A stretch of DNA of 64,000 nt from Phaseolus vulgaris (taxonomy: Eukaryota > Streptophyta > Magnoliopsida > Fabales > Fabaceae): assembly GCF_000499845.2 (NCBI RefSeq), contig NC_023756.2, positions 9,655,344 to 9,719,343 on the forward strand, in the 5' to 3' direction. Below the pieces are notes generated by a model. The model was not told the DNA's origin. It saw nothing but the letters and a program-made list of their open reading frames with translations, and made no database searches. Position numbers and translations under genes: made by a program. This document shows, one piece after another, positions 44,141-56,740 of this stretch. Within the stretch, counting starts at the first letter, position 1; each line of letters opens with the position of its first letter.

Positions 44141-45232
44141 TGTTAGAATATATGGCCTTAAACGAGAGGGGGGTGAATTGTTTAAGAGAGGTCTTTGAAA
44201 ACTTTTTGAGTTTTAACAAAATTCTTTGTGTGAATCCAGAACAAGAATCTAGTTAGCCAAGAATATAAGCAATTAAACAACAAAACAACAGAAAAACAAT
44301 CGGTTGTTTCTTCAAAACAATCGGTTGTTTATACCAGTAAAGCTTAAAAACAGAATTAAATGAGTTTAGAGTAAGAGAGAGATACACCAACAGTTTATAT
44401 TGGTTCACTCTTAAGCCAAGAGCTACATCCAGTCTCCATAAAACCACTGGGTAATCCACTATGTAATCAAACCAGATTACAACACACAAATCACCAAAGT
44501 AAGTGACCTTGAACCCTTCAAGAAACACACTCCCTTTGGCAAAACACACCAAGAGTATTGATCTTGACCACCTCAAGAGCACACAACACTCCTTGGCAAC
44601 ACAACACTAATACAGTAGGTTGAGAAGGGATTACACTTGTTCACAGTACAAACTGAAATCAATACAATTGCAATCCTATTCCACTCTCTTTGAAAACCCA
44701 AAGCTTGATGTGAATGTTCAAATCTTAGAATCAATTTTGTCACAACTGAAAAACTCAAATCTGTTTCTCTTTTATGTTTGAAAATATAAACAAACCATTT
44801 ATATTTTCCAAAGATTGGTCAAAGCAATTAATGAAGGAACGTATTCAGTTGAAAATCATTTAAAGCACATTCAAGAACCAAAACATAATTCTGTTAAGAT
44901 TTTCAAATAAACAATCGGTTGAAACCACAAAACAACCGCGATTGTTTGGTTTGACAATTAAGTCAACCAAACTAAAACAGTTTTCAACATTTTCAAAACT
45001 CTTAAGAATGTTGATTCGACAAAACAACAAGTTGTTTTTCACTTAGTTGAAAAAACACTTTATTTTCTAAAAGGTTTTAAATCACATCAGTTTTAAATTC
45101 AACAAATGAGTGTATCACATTCTATTCTACCCAGATCTCTCCCAAACACAACAACAACACTAGCCTTACATCAAACACTTGAATTTGGATTCTACAAAGT
45201 ACTTGATTACTCTTGATTACTCTTGATCAACA
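44141..45232 (-). mobile_element. Copia LTR, probable solo LTR
   Basis: Read on the minus strand it runs TGTTGATCAAGAGTAATC ... ATTCTAACA (TG...CA, 1,092 bp). The flanking 5-mers AATAG and AATAT agree at four of five positions, suggesting an aged target duplication. It contains AAACAATCGGTTGTTT twice near 44,293-44,322 and once more, with a mutated partner, near 44,908-44,945. No gag or primer-binding site adjoins it. Confidence 0.65.
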
Positions 45233-46397
45233 AATATGTTTGAATTATATTAAGCATCATAGCAAACCCAGATTTGAATTTAAATATATTTCACAAATAT
45301 ATCTGATTTGTTGAGATGGAGACATTTAATTCTTTATTTATTTACTAAAATGATAAATTAGTTGTTCAAATTATGTTTTAATAAAAAATAATATTATGCG
45401 TAAAAGAATAAAAATAAAAATAAAGAGGAAAGACATATTATTTTTCATTTAATACCTAACAAAATTTCACACGTGAATAGATAATTAAGTTATATAAACA
45501 TAAAATTAAAATAAAAATAAAGGAAAGAGAGATTATATTTTATCTAATACCCAAATAAATTTGGTCACATCAGGTCTATATAAAAAATAAATTAGGTTAT
45601 AGAAACATTTCAATAAAAAAAGTAAAGAAAGAAAGATGTTACTTCTATCTCATACCTAAAAAATGTGCTTAGGTTATAGTAACTTCATCTTTTACTCTTC
45701 AATTGAAACATTTAAAATTATAAAACCATACAATAAAAATAAAAATAAAAAGCAACACACCAAGGTTTTTGCTTACCCTAATATTGATTGATTTTTATTG
45801 GTGTTATCTCTTCTACCTTTCTCTCTCAACCTTTTCCTATATCCATACTATCAAACACATACAAGTTATTTTAATTTTTGTTTCCAAATTTTTTTAAGTT
45901 TTATTTTTCAATTTGGTGTTAAAAAAAATAAGGAAAATAAAAAGAGTTTTCACCCTTTTCCAATACATACTCCGTCATAAATGCTAGAATTGAGAAATGT
46001 GAATATTTTTTGTTTAAATACAACAAGTGTTAATAAAATAAAAAAAATCCTATATCTTTTTATATATAAGTATAAGTTGAAGATTTTTTTTTATCTTAAA
46101 TTTGAGTGATTAAGAAATAACTAAATGTAATTTATTTATTTTAAAATTTAAAAATAAACACATTGGAAGGAGGGCCCAAAATTTTACTCAGGGCCCATAT
46201 CATCGAACGCAAAGGACGAAGCAATGAAACTTGAGGAAGAAGAGAAAACATGAACCTCTCTTCTTGTGTCCGATCGAAGAAACCAGCCATGGATTTGTGT
46301 TCGTGATTTGAGTCACGCTACGCTCACTTCGATTTGAATCCCAACACTCTTTACTTTCCCCAACCCATTTTTTTTTTCTCTCCAAGTGCTTCCCACA
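45233..46397 (+). promoter_or_regulatory. Upstream region and 5' leader of the ZnT5/MTP12-like gene
   Basis: A+T-rich to about 46,150, then a more balanced stretch that probably contains the transcription start and leader (46,190-46,397). No clear TATA box was assigned. The TATATATAAGTATAAG text at 46,060 resembles a dispersed repeat end also seen at 23.7 and 25.3 kb. Confidence 0.4.
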
Positions 46398-49300
46398 ATG
46401 ATGTCCCCGAACCGCGTCTCAGAGGATCGGGGCAACCCACCTCATCATTTCAGGTAAATTTTCCTCCTTTTCGAAAAATTTTGCCAAAATCGTTTCTGGG
46501 TGTGCCCCACTTTTGCTCTTTTCTTTTTGAATGACTTTGAACGGTTTAATTTTTGAGGCTATTTGCTTGCTGTTCAATTGGGAGTGTGGCTAGGTGCATT
46601 GAAGTGTTCCAATGCTTTTACTGTTTCCTAATGTGCTAACTGTTATACGAACTGGGTTGGAGCTAATTGGCCATCTTTTGGATAGTTACTGGAAGCATTG
46701 GTATTTTGCGGTGGAGTATCTTTGTGTAGAGGGAAAAATTGAAGTTAGTACTAGAGCAAAGACAATGCTCTCAATGGTTACAATTTAGTCTCTAGCTTGG
46801 TTCAGCTTATTTTGACGTAATAGTGGGTTTATTTTATTTTCTTTCTGAGAGCAATTTTGAGAAATAAGTAATTATTTTCAAGAAATAGTCTCTTACTAAA
46901 TATTTACTGCATACTTGGAGGGAGAGCTTCGCCGCCTGTAGTGATTCTACCGAGCTCGAGCAGAATTGTTTTTAGTGGATGATATGTGCGATCTGTACAG
47001 AGAAAAGTAGTATCTTAAATTTAATCCATTAGCATGTGTCAAAGAAGCAATATAAAACTCATTTTTGTCTTCACCTAATTGTTTAAGCTTTTGAGATAGT
47101 TATGATAATGTATCTGAGGTTTTAGGATCAAGTGGTCTAGAGCATGATCCTTGTTGTCTCTGTTTGTCTAACTAAAAAGTTGAATTGTAGTACGAGCCAA
47201 AGGGAGGTACATGTATTATCCAAGCTTTAGGTGCTAAGAGATCTTGCTTGAAGGGTATTATTAGAGATGTAATACAAAAGCATTCATGTGACTCTACTGA
47301 TTAACTTAAGCTTTTGTGATAGTTGATTTAGGATAGCGTCTATGGTGGTTGACTGATTATACTGTTTTATTGATCACGTGTTGTGGCATTCTGCTTTTAG
47401 TGGTTTTGCATAAGACTTTCTCAGTGACATTCTACTATACCAAACTGGTTAGCGTTTGTGTCCTAATTTGAATATTTATAGAGGAGGGTTGTCTGTTGAA
47501 ATTTTTAACTTCACTAGCTCTTATTGGGCTGATTGTACATTTCAATTTGTAGACAGACACCCTTGCAGATAATCCATATTGTTGCGAATTTCATGAGGAT
47601 ATGGTCAATATACTCCATGTACCGCTACTTCGTGCAGACTGGTGCTTCTGTTGTTCTTTTTCTGTTTGCCTGCCTGGCTCCAGCGTCCATCCTATTTTTG
47701 ATTTTGCAGAAGCCTTGGAAGGGCAGACCCCTTTCTAATACGCAGGTGAATTTAATTTTTAATCTCTGCAAAGAATAAACTAAGAAAAAAGCATTGAATT
47801 TCATTAAAGGTTATCATGAAAGCACATTCCTTACTAGTACCATCTGTCTTTTCAGGTTGTTCCGTCTATAATAAATGGTGGTATAACAGCACTGTATCTG
47901 GTCTTGTGGGGAAAGGGACTGAAATCTTGTGGACCAGCTAGGTTGGTTTTATATTCTGAAAGAAAATTGGAGTAGATAACTTTAATGTGTCAAGTGCCAA
48001 GTCTTAATTGCTTCGAGTTGTGTGACATTATGGCTGAGGCTCATTAATTTAAATCACTGATTCCAATTTGTCATAAAGTCCAATTGAATCATTGATGTCG
48101 TCCAACCATTTTATAGCTATTTCTTGATCATATTAGTATTGAGGTGTTGATGGTGCTTTGATTTTAATGCGAACATTATTTTTATTGCTAAATCAACTCA
48201 ATATAATTATTCTTATTCTTATTAATTTAGAGCAATATTGGCTGAGTATTCTGGTGCTGTTCTTGGAGTACTTTCGGCAGTGTTATATGGCAGGAGAGCT
48301 CATTTGTGGAAAAAGGTAACCCTTTACAGATCCTCATGTTGTTAGGTATACTATACAAGTTACACCATGAAACCATGTTCTCAATTCAATTCTGATATGA
48401 CATTTTTATTCTTTTCTTTTTCCTCTCATTCATTGTATATGAACTAGCAATGCTATTATAAATATGAGGACCTAAGAGATGGGAATCAAGCTCTTCAATT
48501 CATTTTCTATTCTTTTGTATTCATCTCAAGTTGGTATCAGAGTGGGTTGACCCTGCTCTGCTAGTTTTGCGGTTGTCCAGTCTCCGCTGCTGTTGTACAG
48601 TAAACACCTATCTGGTTCGTCTCATTGAGGTACAATGATTCCACTGTGTTTTATTGCTATCTGTTGTCATCTACTGTCTGTCGCAGTCTGTTGTCGTCTG
48701 CTACTATCTGTCACCATTTGCCACCATTTGCTGCCGTTGTCTCCTGCCATCTGCCACCGTCCATTGTTGTCGCCTAACCATTTTTCTCCTACAACCACCA
48801 GATCTACTGTGTCTTGCCGTGTGACGTCCAACACTCCTGGTCACGTCCTTTGACTCTTTGCCATGTGCCGCCACATGCAACTTCATTGCTTACTGCAGCT
48901 CGGTGCGTGAAAGCCACGTGCCACCTTCCCCACAACGGAGCAACTCTGCATCTCCACCACAATGGTCACTGGATCTCCTTGTCCTTGTTTTGACCCCTGT
49001 TTCTCCGATTTCAGCCTTGGTTGAGAGGCTTATCTCTCCTTTGTCTCTCAGGCTTTATCCTCTCTCTTGTACTCTTCCTCCACTACCATTTGCTATCTTT
49101 TACAGTTTGCATTGGCTGTGGTATGTAGAAGTGTTGTTGTTTCTGACTATTGCTACTCAATATATTTTTGAGAGAGATTCAAGTTGCTGGTAATTATTGG
49201 TTTGCTACTATGAGTGTTGGTGTTGGATATTGGATTTGTGAAGGAACAAAGGTCAAATACAGTTAACTTTTTGAGATTGGTCTAGGATGAAGGGTCTTAA

Positions 49301-52300
49301 ATCCTATTATGTTTCTTGCTAAAAATGCATTAAAAAATGGGGAAGAAATCATAATTTTACCCACAAAAAATCTCGAAACAACATTGCAGGAATGAAAAAG
49401 GTTTTTGAAGCTTATCATGGTATTGCCACTATAGCATATGAATTTCTGCTCTATATTTTGAATCCCACATAAGCCCAGGGTTGCTATACTCAGCTTCGTA
49501 TGGATCACTATTGACTACTATGATCTAAGCCCAGGCTGTACTATAATATATTAAATAATGTGATTTGTTGTTGGTTGTGTGATTAACGTGTTTGAAAAAT
49601 GAGTAGGATTGTCTCTAATCCAGTGTATACTTTCTTATTTTGGACCAGATAGGTGGCCTAGTTGCCATGCTGGCATCTTTATACCTGTTATCAGAAGGAT
49701 GGGCTACAGCAACGTATTCTCCATTCTATATCCTACTCAAACTGTTCTTTGTATCTTAAATTCACAAAGTTTTCTTCTAAAATATCTTTTCTTCCAAGTA
49801 CTCTTTTCTTCTCTGTCAAGTGTTTCATACCTTTCATCTTTTTTACGAGTGTTGTAAACTTAACCAGAATTTACCTTGGGAAGATAGAGATAGTTCTGAG
49901 TCTCAGAATGAACCAGTTTTGGGCCTGAAGTTAATGTTAATACCTATAATTGCTGGTATTCTATCTGCACTGAGGAGAGTGATTGCTCGGCGTGTTTCAA
50001 TCAAGGTACATTTGTGCAGTTAGCACTTCATACTTTGAGTTTGGTGCAAGGTGCTTTGTGTGTGTCCATAACCCAGAACAATTTTTTCTTTCAGAATCAA
50101 CTTAAAAGGCGGCTGCATGCTTTAACTATTGCTTCTGCAACATGTTTTATGTTTCCTATTGCCATGTGGGACGTGATCATAGTGAGTTCTGTTATTTTCA
50201 CTTTAAGGTTATATTAGATAGGGTTATGTCTTCTGTGGAATTCTTATACTGTTTGTAGTTTTGGCTTGTTTGACATTTGGCAATTTTTGTTTCTCACTCC
50301 TCTTTCTGGTCCTTCAGGGCTCATCATCCGAATCTGATAACAGTAAAAAGTTGCCGTTCTCTGCTTGGGCCTTCTTCAGCACTATTCTATTTGGAAACAT
50401 TGTGATATTCTACGCTGACAGTATTGCAGAGGAGAGGTATGTCATGAATGATGTTAATCTTGCCATGAGTAAAGGCTAAGCAAGTACTAGGAAGGTGCTA
50501 ATGCATTTTGAAATTGGGTTTCATATGCTCTTTAGATTATCAGAGAAGGTTCTATAAAATAGCTTTTAACTAATGGCATTGCAGCAGTAGTATTCATCTC
50601 ATCCTCATTGGAAAGTATTATTCAATTTTTAGTTTTATGAAATTATAAATCCTTTTGTGTAGAAAACAATTAATTGACATCTGTCTGACTTCATTAAATG
50701 ACTATGAAAAAAGGTGCAAATCTAAAATTGATCTGGTATGCTCTGAATTATATTTGGATTTTGAAGTTCTGTGTTGTAAATAATATAATGGATGGCATTT
50801 GGAACATTTTGAATGTTGTGAAGTAGCTCATGATTCATACTCTCCTTTTGTAGATTGCACATGGTTTTCTCCTCACCAAGGCATTTAGCAGCAGCTGGTG
50901 CATGCATCATCATAATGGAGAATGTGTACAAGATGGATTTTTCTCTTGCAGGATTCACAATATGCTGCTTAATATTAGGTTTTGGTATGTTTAGCAGTTC
51001 ATTTTTAATATTAATGTTCTCTTTAAATTTGTTTTTTCATGGATTGTTTTTCAAACTGAACTTGTAGATGATAATTCTTTGTCAAACCTTTCTAAGTTAT
51101 TTTTTTTTGTATGTTAGTATTGCAATTTGATTTTCAGAGAAATATTTTAGAATTAACCACTTAAGTGCAGTAACTAGATAGTAAATACTAAGATACTCTA
51201 CGTGTAGTAGTTAAAAGTTCTATGTATACTCATGGGACCTGTATTCAATTCCCTCCTAAGGCACTATGATGTTAACAATAAATACTAAGGCACTATGATG
51301 TATGTGAAAAAATGTGTAGGCAGTAAGCAATAATTATGGAATTACTTTTCTTGATCTCAAAAAGAAACAATACGTTGGTATTTAAAGGAAAAAAAAAATG
51401 AAATCCTAATAAAAGGAAATAAATCTCCTGACATGAAGCCTCTAAATTTGGTACCAAATAAACTTCAAATCCCAATTCCTTAATTTTTGGGATTTCTTGC
51501 AAACAAATCTATATATATTATCCAATCAATCTATATTTATTGTACAGTAAATGTGCAATATTTACATCCAATCAATCTCCTGACATGAAGCCTCTAAATT
51601 TGGTACCAAATAAACTTCAAATCCCAATTCCTTAATTTTTGGGATTTCTTGCAAACAAATCTATATATATTATCCAATCAATCTATATTTATTGTACAGT
51701 AAATGTGCAATATTTACATCCATATTTCAACACCCCTCAAGCCGAGGAATAAATGTCCTCCATTCCCAGCTTGGTTATGAGATTATGGAAGTCTGAGGTA
51801 TTGACTCCTCTTGTCAGCACATCAGCCACCTGTTGCTTGGACGGAATGTATGACATGCATTCTAAACCTTCCTCTAAATTTTCCTTAATGAAGTGTCTAT
51901 CTATTCCTATATGTTTTGTTCTGTCATGCTTAATGGGATCATGTGCAATGTCTATTACTGACTTATTATCACAGTAGAGCTTCATCGATCCCTCCAAATT
52001 AATCTTAAAGTCGTCTAAGATAATTTTTAGCTATAATAAACTCACATAGCCCTTGTGCATGGACCTGAATTCTGATTCCACAAATGACCTTGCCACGACA
52101 TTCTATTTTTTGCTTCTCTATGTCACTAAGTTCCCACCTAGGAAAGTACAATATCCAGTTGTCGATCTTCTATCAACAAGAGAACCTGCATAATCTGCAT
52201 CAGTTTAGGCTTCAAGAGTCAGTCTTCCATTTCTTTTGAACAGTATTCCTTTTCCAGGGCTTCCCTTCAAGTAATGTAGAATTCTATAAAACTTGAAGAT

Positions 52301-54083
52301 GAGTTTCCTTCGGTTCATGCATAAGCTAACTGATGACACTCACTGAATGAGCAATGTCGTGAGTGAGCCTAGTATATTAATTTTCCAACCAGTCTTTGAT
52401 ACATCTTTTTGTCTACTGTTGATTCCTCTTCAGCCTTACGTACCTCGTGATTGGGTTCCATTGGAGTTGACAATGGTTTGCACCCATTTTTCCTAGTTTC
52501 TATTCTACTATTTAATCAGTTATAGATTTTTGTTGAGATATGAAAATTCCTTGAATAGAGTAGGCTACCTGCAGATCAAGGTCATTTGGAGAGTTGAGAG
52601 TGTTCTCAGTTTCTGGTTCAATTTTGTTTGTAGTTTTAGGTTCAGAACTTGAATTGGATTCACGGACTTGCCTTGGGTGGTGTTAAGCAAGTGCCTATTT
52701 TCCTCTTTGTGACTCCATTCTGTTGGGGAGTATACACAGTCACGAATAATCCCTTTGGATTGAAAAGAAGTAGACACAATTTGGTTGAAATAATCCCTAG
52801 CATTGTTAGACTTAAATCTTTTTATGTTGACCCCAGATTTATTTTGAATCATTGAATGAAAAATGGGAATAGCAATGCTCATGTCAGATTCTTGATTAAG
52901 CAAATAGAGCCAAGTAACCCTCCATAGCGCAATAATCAAGAAAGATTACTAATCAATGTGCCCCCAGAGATATTAGGTATAGTAGATGGTCCCCATATAT
53001 CACTATGGATTAATTGGAAACTTGTGAGCTTCTATTGTTGCTAATGGGAAAAGATACTCGAGTGTATTTAGCGAATTCACAAGCCTCACAATGCAGGTTT
53101 CAGGTATCTAGATTTTCAAATAAAAGGGGAAACATAATTTTGAAAACAAAAACTGATGGATGTCCTAAGCGATAGTGGTATAACCAAATAGTGTCTTTAA
53201 AAGAAACAATACATTAGTATTAAAAGGAAAAACGAAACCTAATAAAAGGAATTAAATCTCCTGAAATAAAGGAAATAAATCTCTAGACATAAGAACACTA
53301 ATTCTGGAGCAAATATGCTAAATAAACTCCTATTCCCAATCCCTTAATTCTAGGAATTTCTCACAAATAAATCTATATTTATTATCCAATCAATCTATAT
53401 TTATTGTACAGTAAATGTGCAATATTTACACCCATATTTCAACAATGTACTCTGTAGTTTTTTGTTACAAGTTCTCTCACTTTTAGTAAAAGTACTTGAT
53501 GATGTAAAGTGCTTATAGCTCACTCTGACAAAGATGAGTTTTTAGCCAGTCTTTGATGATCGGTCCATATGCAATAACACTCCTGATGACCCATTCTTGA
53601 GATAGGACTGCAAAATAGAAAAAGTGAATGAGAAAACATCTCCCAACTCTTCAATGCAGTTTTCATATCTTAATAGATTTTGGACAAGAAATTGATTGCC
53701 AAGTGGCATTAACTTGTTTAGAAAATTGTCTTGGAAAGTAAAAAGTGAGAAGGAAATCAAACTGACCGTAACTTGGCTTCTCAGATTCTGTATACATTGG
53801 TTTCATCCCCTGGAATTTAAATGAAGTCTATATACATTGGTTTTTTTATTGCCTTTTCTTACTAGTAATAACCTGATTTTATAGGAATCTAATTTTTTTA
53901 AGGATTTTTTGTTTCTGTTCTTCTCTTTTAGTAGTTAATCTTAAATGCTCAATGTAATGGAATTATGTAGGAATATATGAAGCAACTTCATTGGAGCGCA
54001 ATAGAAAAGATTCCATTCGAAATTCAGATTCATCAATTAGAGAATTTGATGATCCAATCCAGATGTCAGCCCTACCTACTTGA
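46398..54083 (+). CDS. ZnT5/MTP12-like N-terminal membrane protein without cation-efflux domain
   Basis: Ten exons join in frame (GT-AG): 46398-46453, 47553-47745, 47856-47941, 48231-48315, 49649-49750, 49868-50005, 50095-50181, 50318-50436, 50854-50984, 53971-54083; 369 residues, TGA at 54,081. The acceptor at 49,868 is the least certain. The sequence alternates hydrophobic membrane segments with LQKPWKGRPLSNTQ, GLKSCGPARAILAEYSGAV, ILSALRRVIARRVS, KRRLHALTIASATCF and FYADSIAEERLHM. These line up with the N-terminal region of human ZnT5 and, from memory, plant MTP12, which form zinc-transporting heterodimers in the early secretory pathway. The cation diffusion facilitator domain with its histidine/aspartate zinc site should follow ...MSALPT but is absent. 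It could be a natural short protein or a truncated gene. Confidence 0.72.
48440..49260 (+). mobile_element. LTR end, primer-binding site and leader of an LTR retrotransposon in intron 4
   Basis: TTGGTATCAGAGTGGG (from 48,531) is a near-perfect initiator-tRNA-Met primer-binding site. It follows an LTR-like end (...TATTCATCTCA) with a TATAAATATG box upstream at about 48,457. Downstream lies a C+T-rich leader with CTGTTGTCGTCTGC-type repeats, as in copia leaders. No gag or pol follows before exon 5. It lies in the intron 48,316-49,648. Confidence 0.55.
51358..53444 (-). mobile_element. Ty1/copia element with both LTRs in intron 9
   Basis: Both LTR copies share AAAAGAAACAATAC at their left and TACATCCATATTTCAACA or TACACCCATATTTCAACA at their right: 51,358-51,733 and 53,203-53,444. 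On the minus strand they start TGTTGAAATATGG. Between them, on the minus strand, are integrase text (GVNIKRFKSNNARDYFNQ, NRHLLNTTQGK; 52,565-52,940) and RNase H (KLYCDNKSVIDIAHDP, HIGIDRHFIKENLEEGL, PSKQQVADVLTRGV; 51,737-51,997). A purine tract GCTTGAGGGG precedes the 3' LTR. Most of RT is deleted. The left LTR carries a 152-bp tandem duplication. The surrounding exons still splice in frame in the model. Confidence 0.82.
51425..51728. repeat. 152-bp tandem duplication inside the left copia LTR
   Basis: Two units starting CTCCTGACATGAAGCCTC at 51,425 and 51,577; 146 aligned bases are identical. The right LTR has one unit only, so the duplication arose after insertion and is recent. Confidence 0.92.
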
Positions 54084-56350
54084 TGTATGTGTATTTTATT
54101 CCTTCAACTTCTTATTATGAAATGTGAATTTATTGCCAATTGTTTGCTTGGTCCATGTTTATCAGTGGGTGCGTATCTGTCTTGAGCTTCTTCTTAATTC
54201 ATTTGACAGCAATTTTTTATGATGAGTGTATCAATATTGTGCTACTGATTCTAACATGGGGTGAGGCTGATTACCAGTTTTTGTAATATCTGTTTATGTC
54301 TGTTTAATGTTCAATGCGAGCAATAATCATATAAACAACTAAAAATATATAGGCACATAAGTTAGAATATTAATAATTGATAGAGAACAAGAAATATGCA
54401 TGATAGAAATTGGTATAGAGGAGCGTTAGCAGCACACTTTCTAACAATTTATCTAATATACTTCACTATTGGGTTGAAATTTATTAAAACTATACGATCA
54501 GTACAGTCATTAAATGGGAAGTGATACCCACCAAAATTTGTAATATCCAATAAATTTCAGCCAACTTACAGAATGGAAGTTCCTTACAATGGAAGCAGAT
54601 TCTATGGAGATGTATGCAACCTAAAGTTTTACAGAGCATAAATGAAAAATGAACAGAAATGGATGAGAGAGATTGAATCCATAGGTGCGCTCTCTCTCCT
54701 CCAATTGTATAATATATGCTAACTGAATTCCCATACAAAATCTTTCATCTGCAAATTCATGTTCTTGACTCGCATGAGCCTACTCCTTTCCACCATTTTA
54801 GCTTTGACTGTCATGTGGCCATTACTAACCAACTCTTCCACCGTGTCTCCCGAAGTAGCATTTGTTATGATTCCCCCTCCATTACAACCAACCTTGCCCT
54901 GAAGGTTGAATTGGGGATAAACCTTTGCTAAGACAGTGATGTAACATTAGAACTGTCCAATCCTTCCCATTGAACTAAGTATTGTTGTATCTGTTGGTTT
55001 CTAAGAATAGTGACACGAGATTACAGTAGGTTGAATCACAGCATTTTGTTCATTAGAAGTGATAGGTAGAGGCACATAAGGATGATGTGTTCTCCATGAC
55101 AAGGCTTAAGTTGAGATACATGAAATACAGAATGGATTTTGGTTGAAGGTGGTAACAAAAGCTTATAACCTGACCAACTCTCTATGGTGGGAAAAGGACC
55201 AAAGTAACTGAAGCTTAACTTTTTTAAAAAGGCACAGAATGGTGCCTATAAGGCTGCAGTTTCACCAAAACTTATCGCCTATTTGAAATGCCACATGCTT
55301 CCTCCTTTGATCAGCATACTTTTATTTGTATCTGCTGGGCTCTGAAGATTAGTCTTTACTTTCCCCAGTATAATATCTCTAGAAATCAATTGTTCTTGAA
55401 CTGATTTCGGATCTGAATTATCAGGGACATATCTCACCAATTGATGAGGGTCTCTACCATACATAGCCTTGAATGGAGTCATGCCTATGCTTGTGTTGTA
55501 CGAAGTGTTATACCAAAATTCATCCCAAGGATGTAGTTTGGCTCATTCTTGAGGAGCATCAAAGGTAAAACATCTGACATACATCTTTAAGCATTTGTTT
55601 GGAGCTTCAGACTGCCCATCTGATTGAGGATGATAGACTGTTGACGTTCTTAAAGTTCTGCCACTTAATTTCAGTAGGTGCTGCCAAAACTGACTAGTCA
55701 AGACCTTATCTGTATTAGAAACTATGGATTTAGGGATCGCGTGCAACTTCACCACCATTTGCTTGAAAGATTTTGCCACCTGTTTACTAGTATAGTCAGC
55801 TTTTAAAGTGTGAAGTGAGCATACTTGGATAGCCTGTCAATGACCATATACCTCAAATACTTGGGTTAATCTCAATACCAAGTTTGGAAACACTACTCAG
55901 CCAAGTGCAATGTTAACAAAGTCGAATTCTCAAGGAACTGGAAATACTTCTTGGATACCAGATTCTATTGCAAGCTTTCATGTGACTAGTGAACCACAAA
56001 ATATCAAACAACCTAATCAGTTTTTATAGTTCAAATCAGATATTCATAGGCAATGATGAAGGTTTAAGTATTTATGGTGCTGATAATTGAGAGGTGATGC
56101 GGATAATCTTAAGACCAATGCTAGCTACCCTCCCTTTCAAATACTGTCATTGGTTGAAATTGATTGAAAACCTTCAATTTTGGTGGGTCCTAGGTTTCAT
56201 TCAATGACTCTCTTGATTTAAACTAATAAAAGAAAGAGTTAGAGGTACTAGCATTCTGTAATTTTAATGACATCGTCTGTGTTCAGTATTGGTACCAAAA
56301 ATATGGACTGTGCTGACTTATAGTATCATTTTGTGTACTAGTTGTTGCAG
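54084..56350. other. Probable 3'-UTR intron of the ZnT5/MTP12-like gene
   Basis: A donor GTATGTG starts one base after the TGA stop (54,085), and an acceptor TAGTTGTTGCAG ends at 56,350. It would be a 2.27-kb intron that contains a gypsy fragment. Inferred from splice consensus only. Confidence 0.4.
54690..55860 (-). pseudogene. Ty3/gypsy (chromovirus-like) integrase and C-terminal fragment
   Basis: Minus-strand reading: KSFKQMVVKLHAIPKSIVSN, FWQHLLKLSGRTLRTSTVYH, HPQSDGQSEAPNKCLKMYVR and CFTFDAPQE (55,543-55,779). Then MTPFKAMYGRDPHQLVRYVP and VQEQLISRDIILGKVKTNLQ (55,279-55,482), then a chromodomain-like VQWEGLDSS near 54,930. This is the integrase core and C-terminal part of a Ty3/gypsy chromovirus, which inserts element DNA into the genome. 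Reverse transcriptase and the 5' part are missing. About 54,360-54,690 may be its 3' LTR. Stops and frameshifts are present. Confidence 0.8.
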
Positions 56351-56740
56351 GCAAGATGTTATCTGTTGTGAAGATGTGTTTTGTTGTCCACGTTTTGGAA
56401 GCTCCAGCATCTAGTTTGCTACACCAAATTCTTGATGATTGATCTTATCTTTGTGGGGTTGAGAATCAATTTTGACCTACCAAGTTCATTATTTTGCTTC
56501 CTACAAGATCATTACTAGTCTGGTAGTTTTTCTGTGTAGTTTAGGAGTAATTTTGAATCATGAAAAAAGCAGCAGCATTGTTCCTGGTCGTTGTAGATGT
56601 TCTTTGAATCTTGTCATAATTGAATCACCCACATAAGCTAACTAACTACACATTGTAATGAAATTATGAATATGCCAAACTGTTGATTTTTCCTGTATAT
56701 CATTTTCCTTCTTTCTCTCTGTATATCTTGTTTTCTTAAA
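56351..56740 (+). other. Possible 3'-UTR exon of the ZnT5/MTP12-like gene
   Basis: Less A+T-rich than its flanks, preceded by a good acceptor (TTGTTGCAG) and without a long open frame. It ends near AATGAAATTATGAATATG, where a poly(A) site is plausible. Inferred. Confidence 0.35.

Noticed and set aside
44253..44582. 109-codon minus-strand frame
   Set aside because: Lies wholly inside a copia LTR that does not code for protein.
48635..49193. Cysteine/histidine-rich frames in intron 4 (CCHLL repeats) as a zinc-binding protein
   Set aside because: They come from a C+T-rich retroelement leader directly after a primer-binding site; no conserved spacing.
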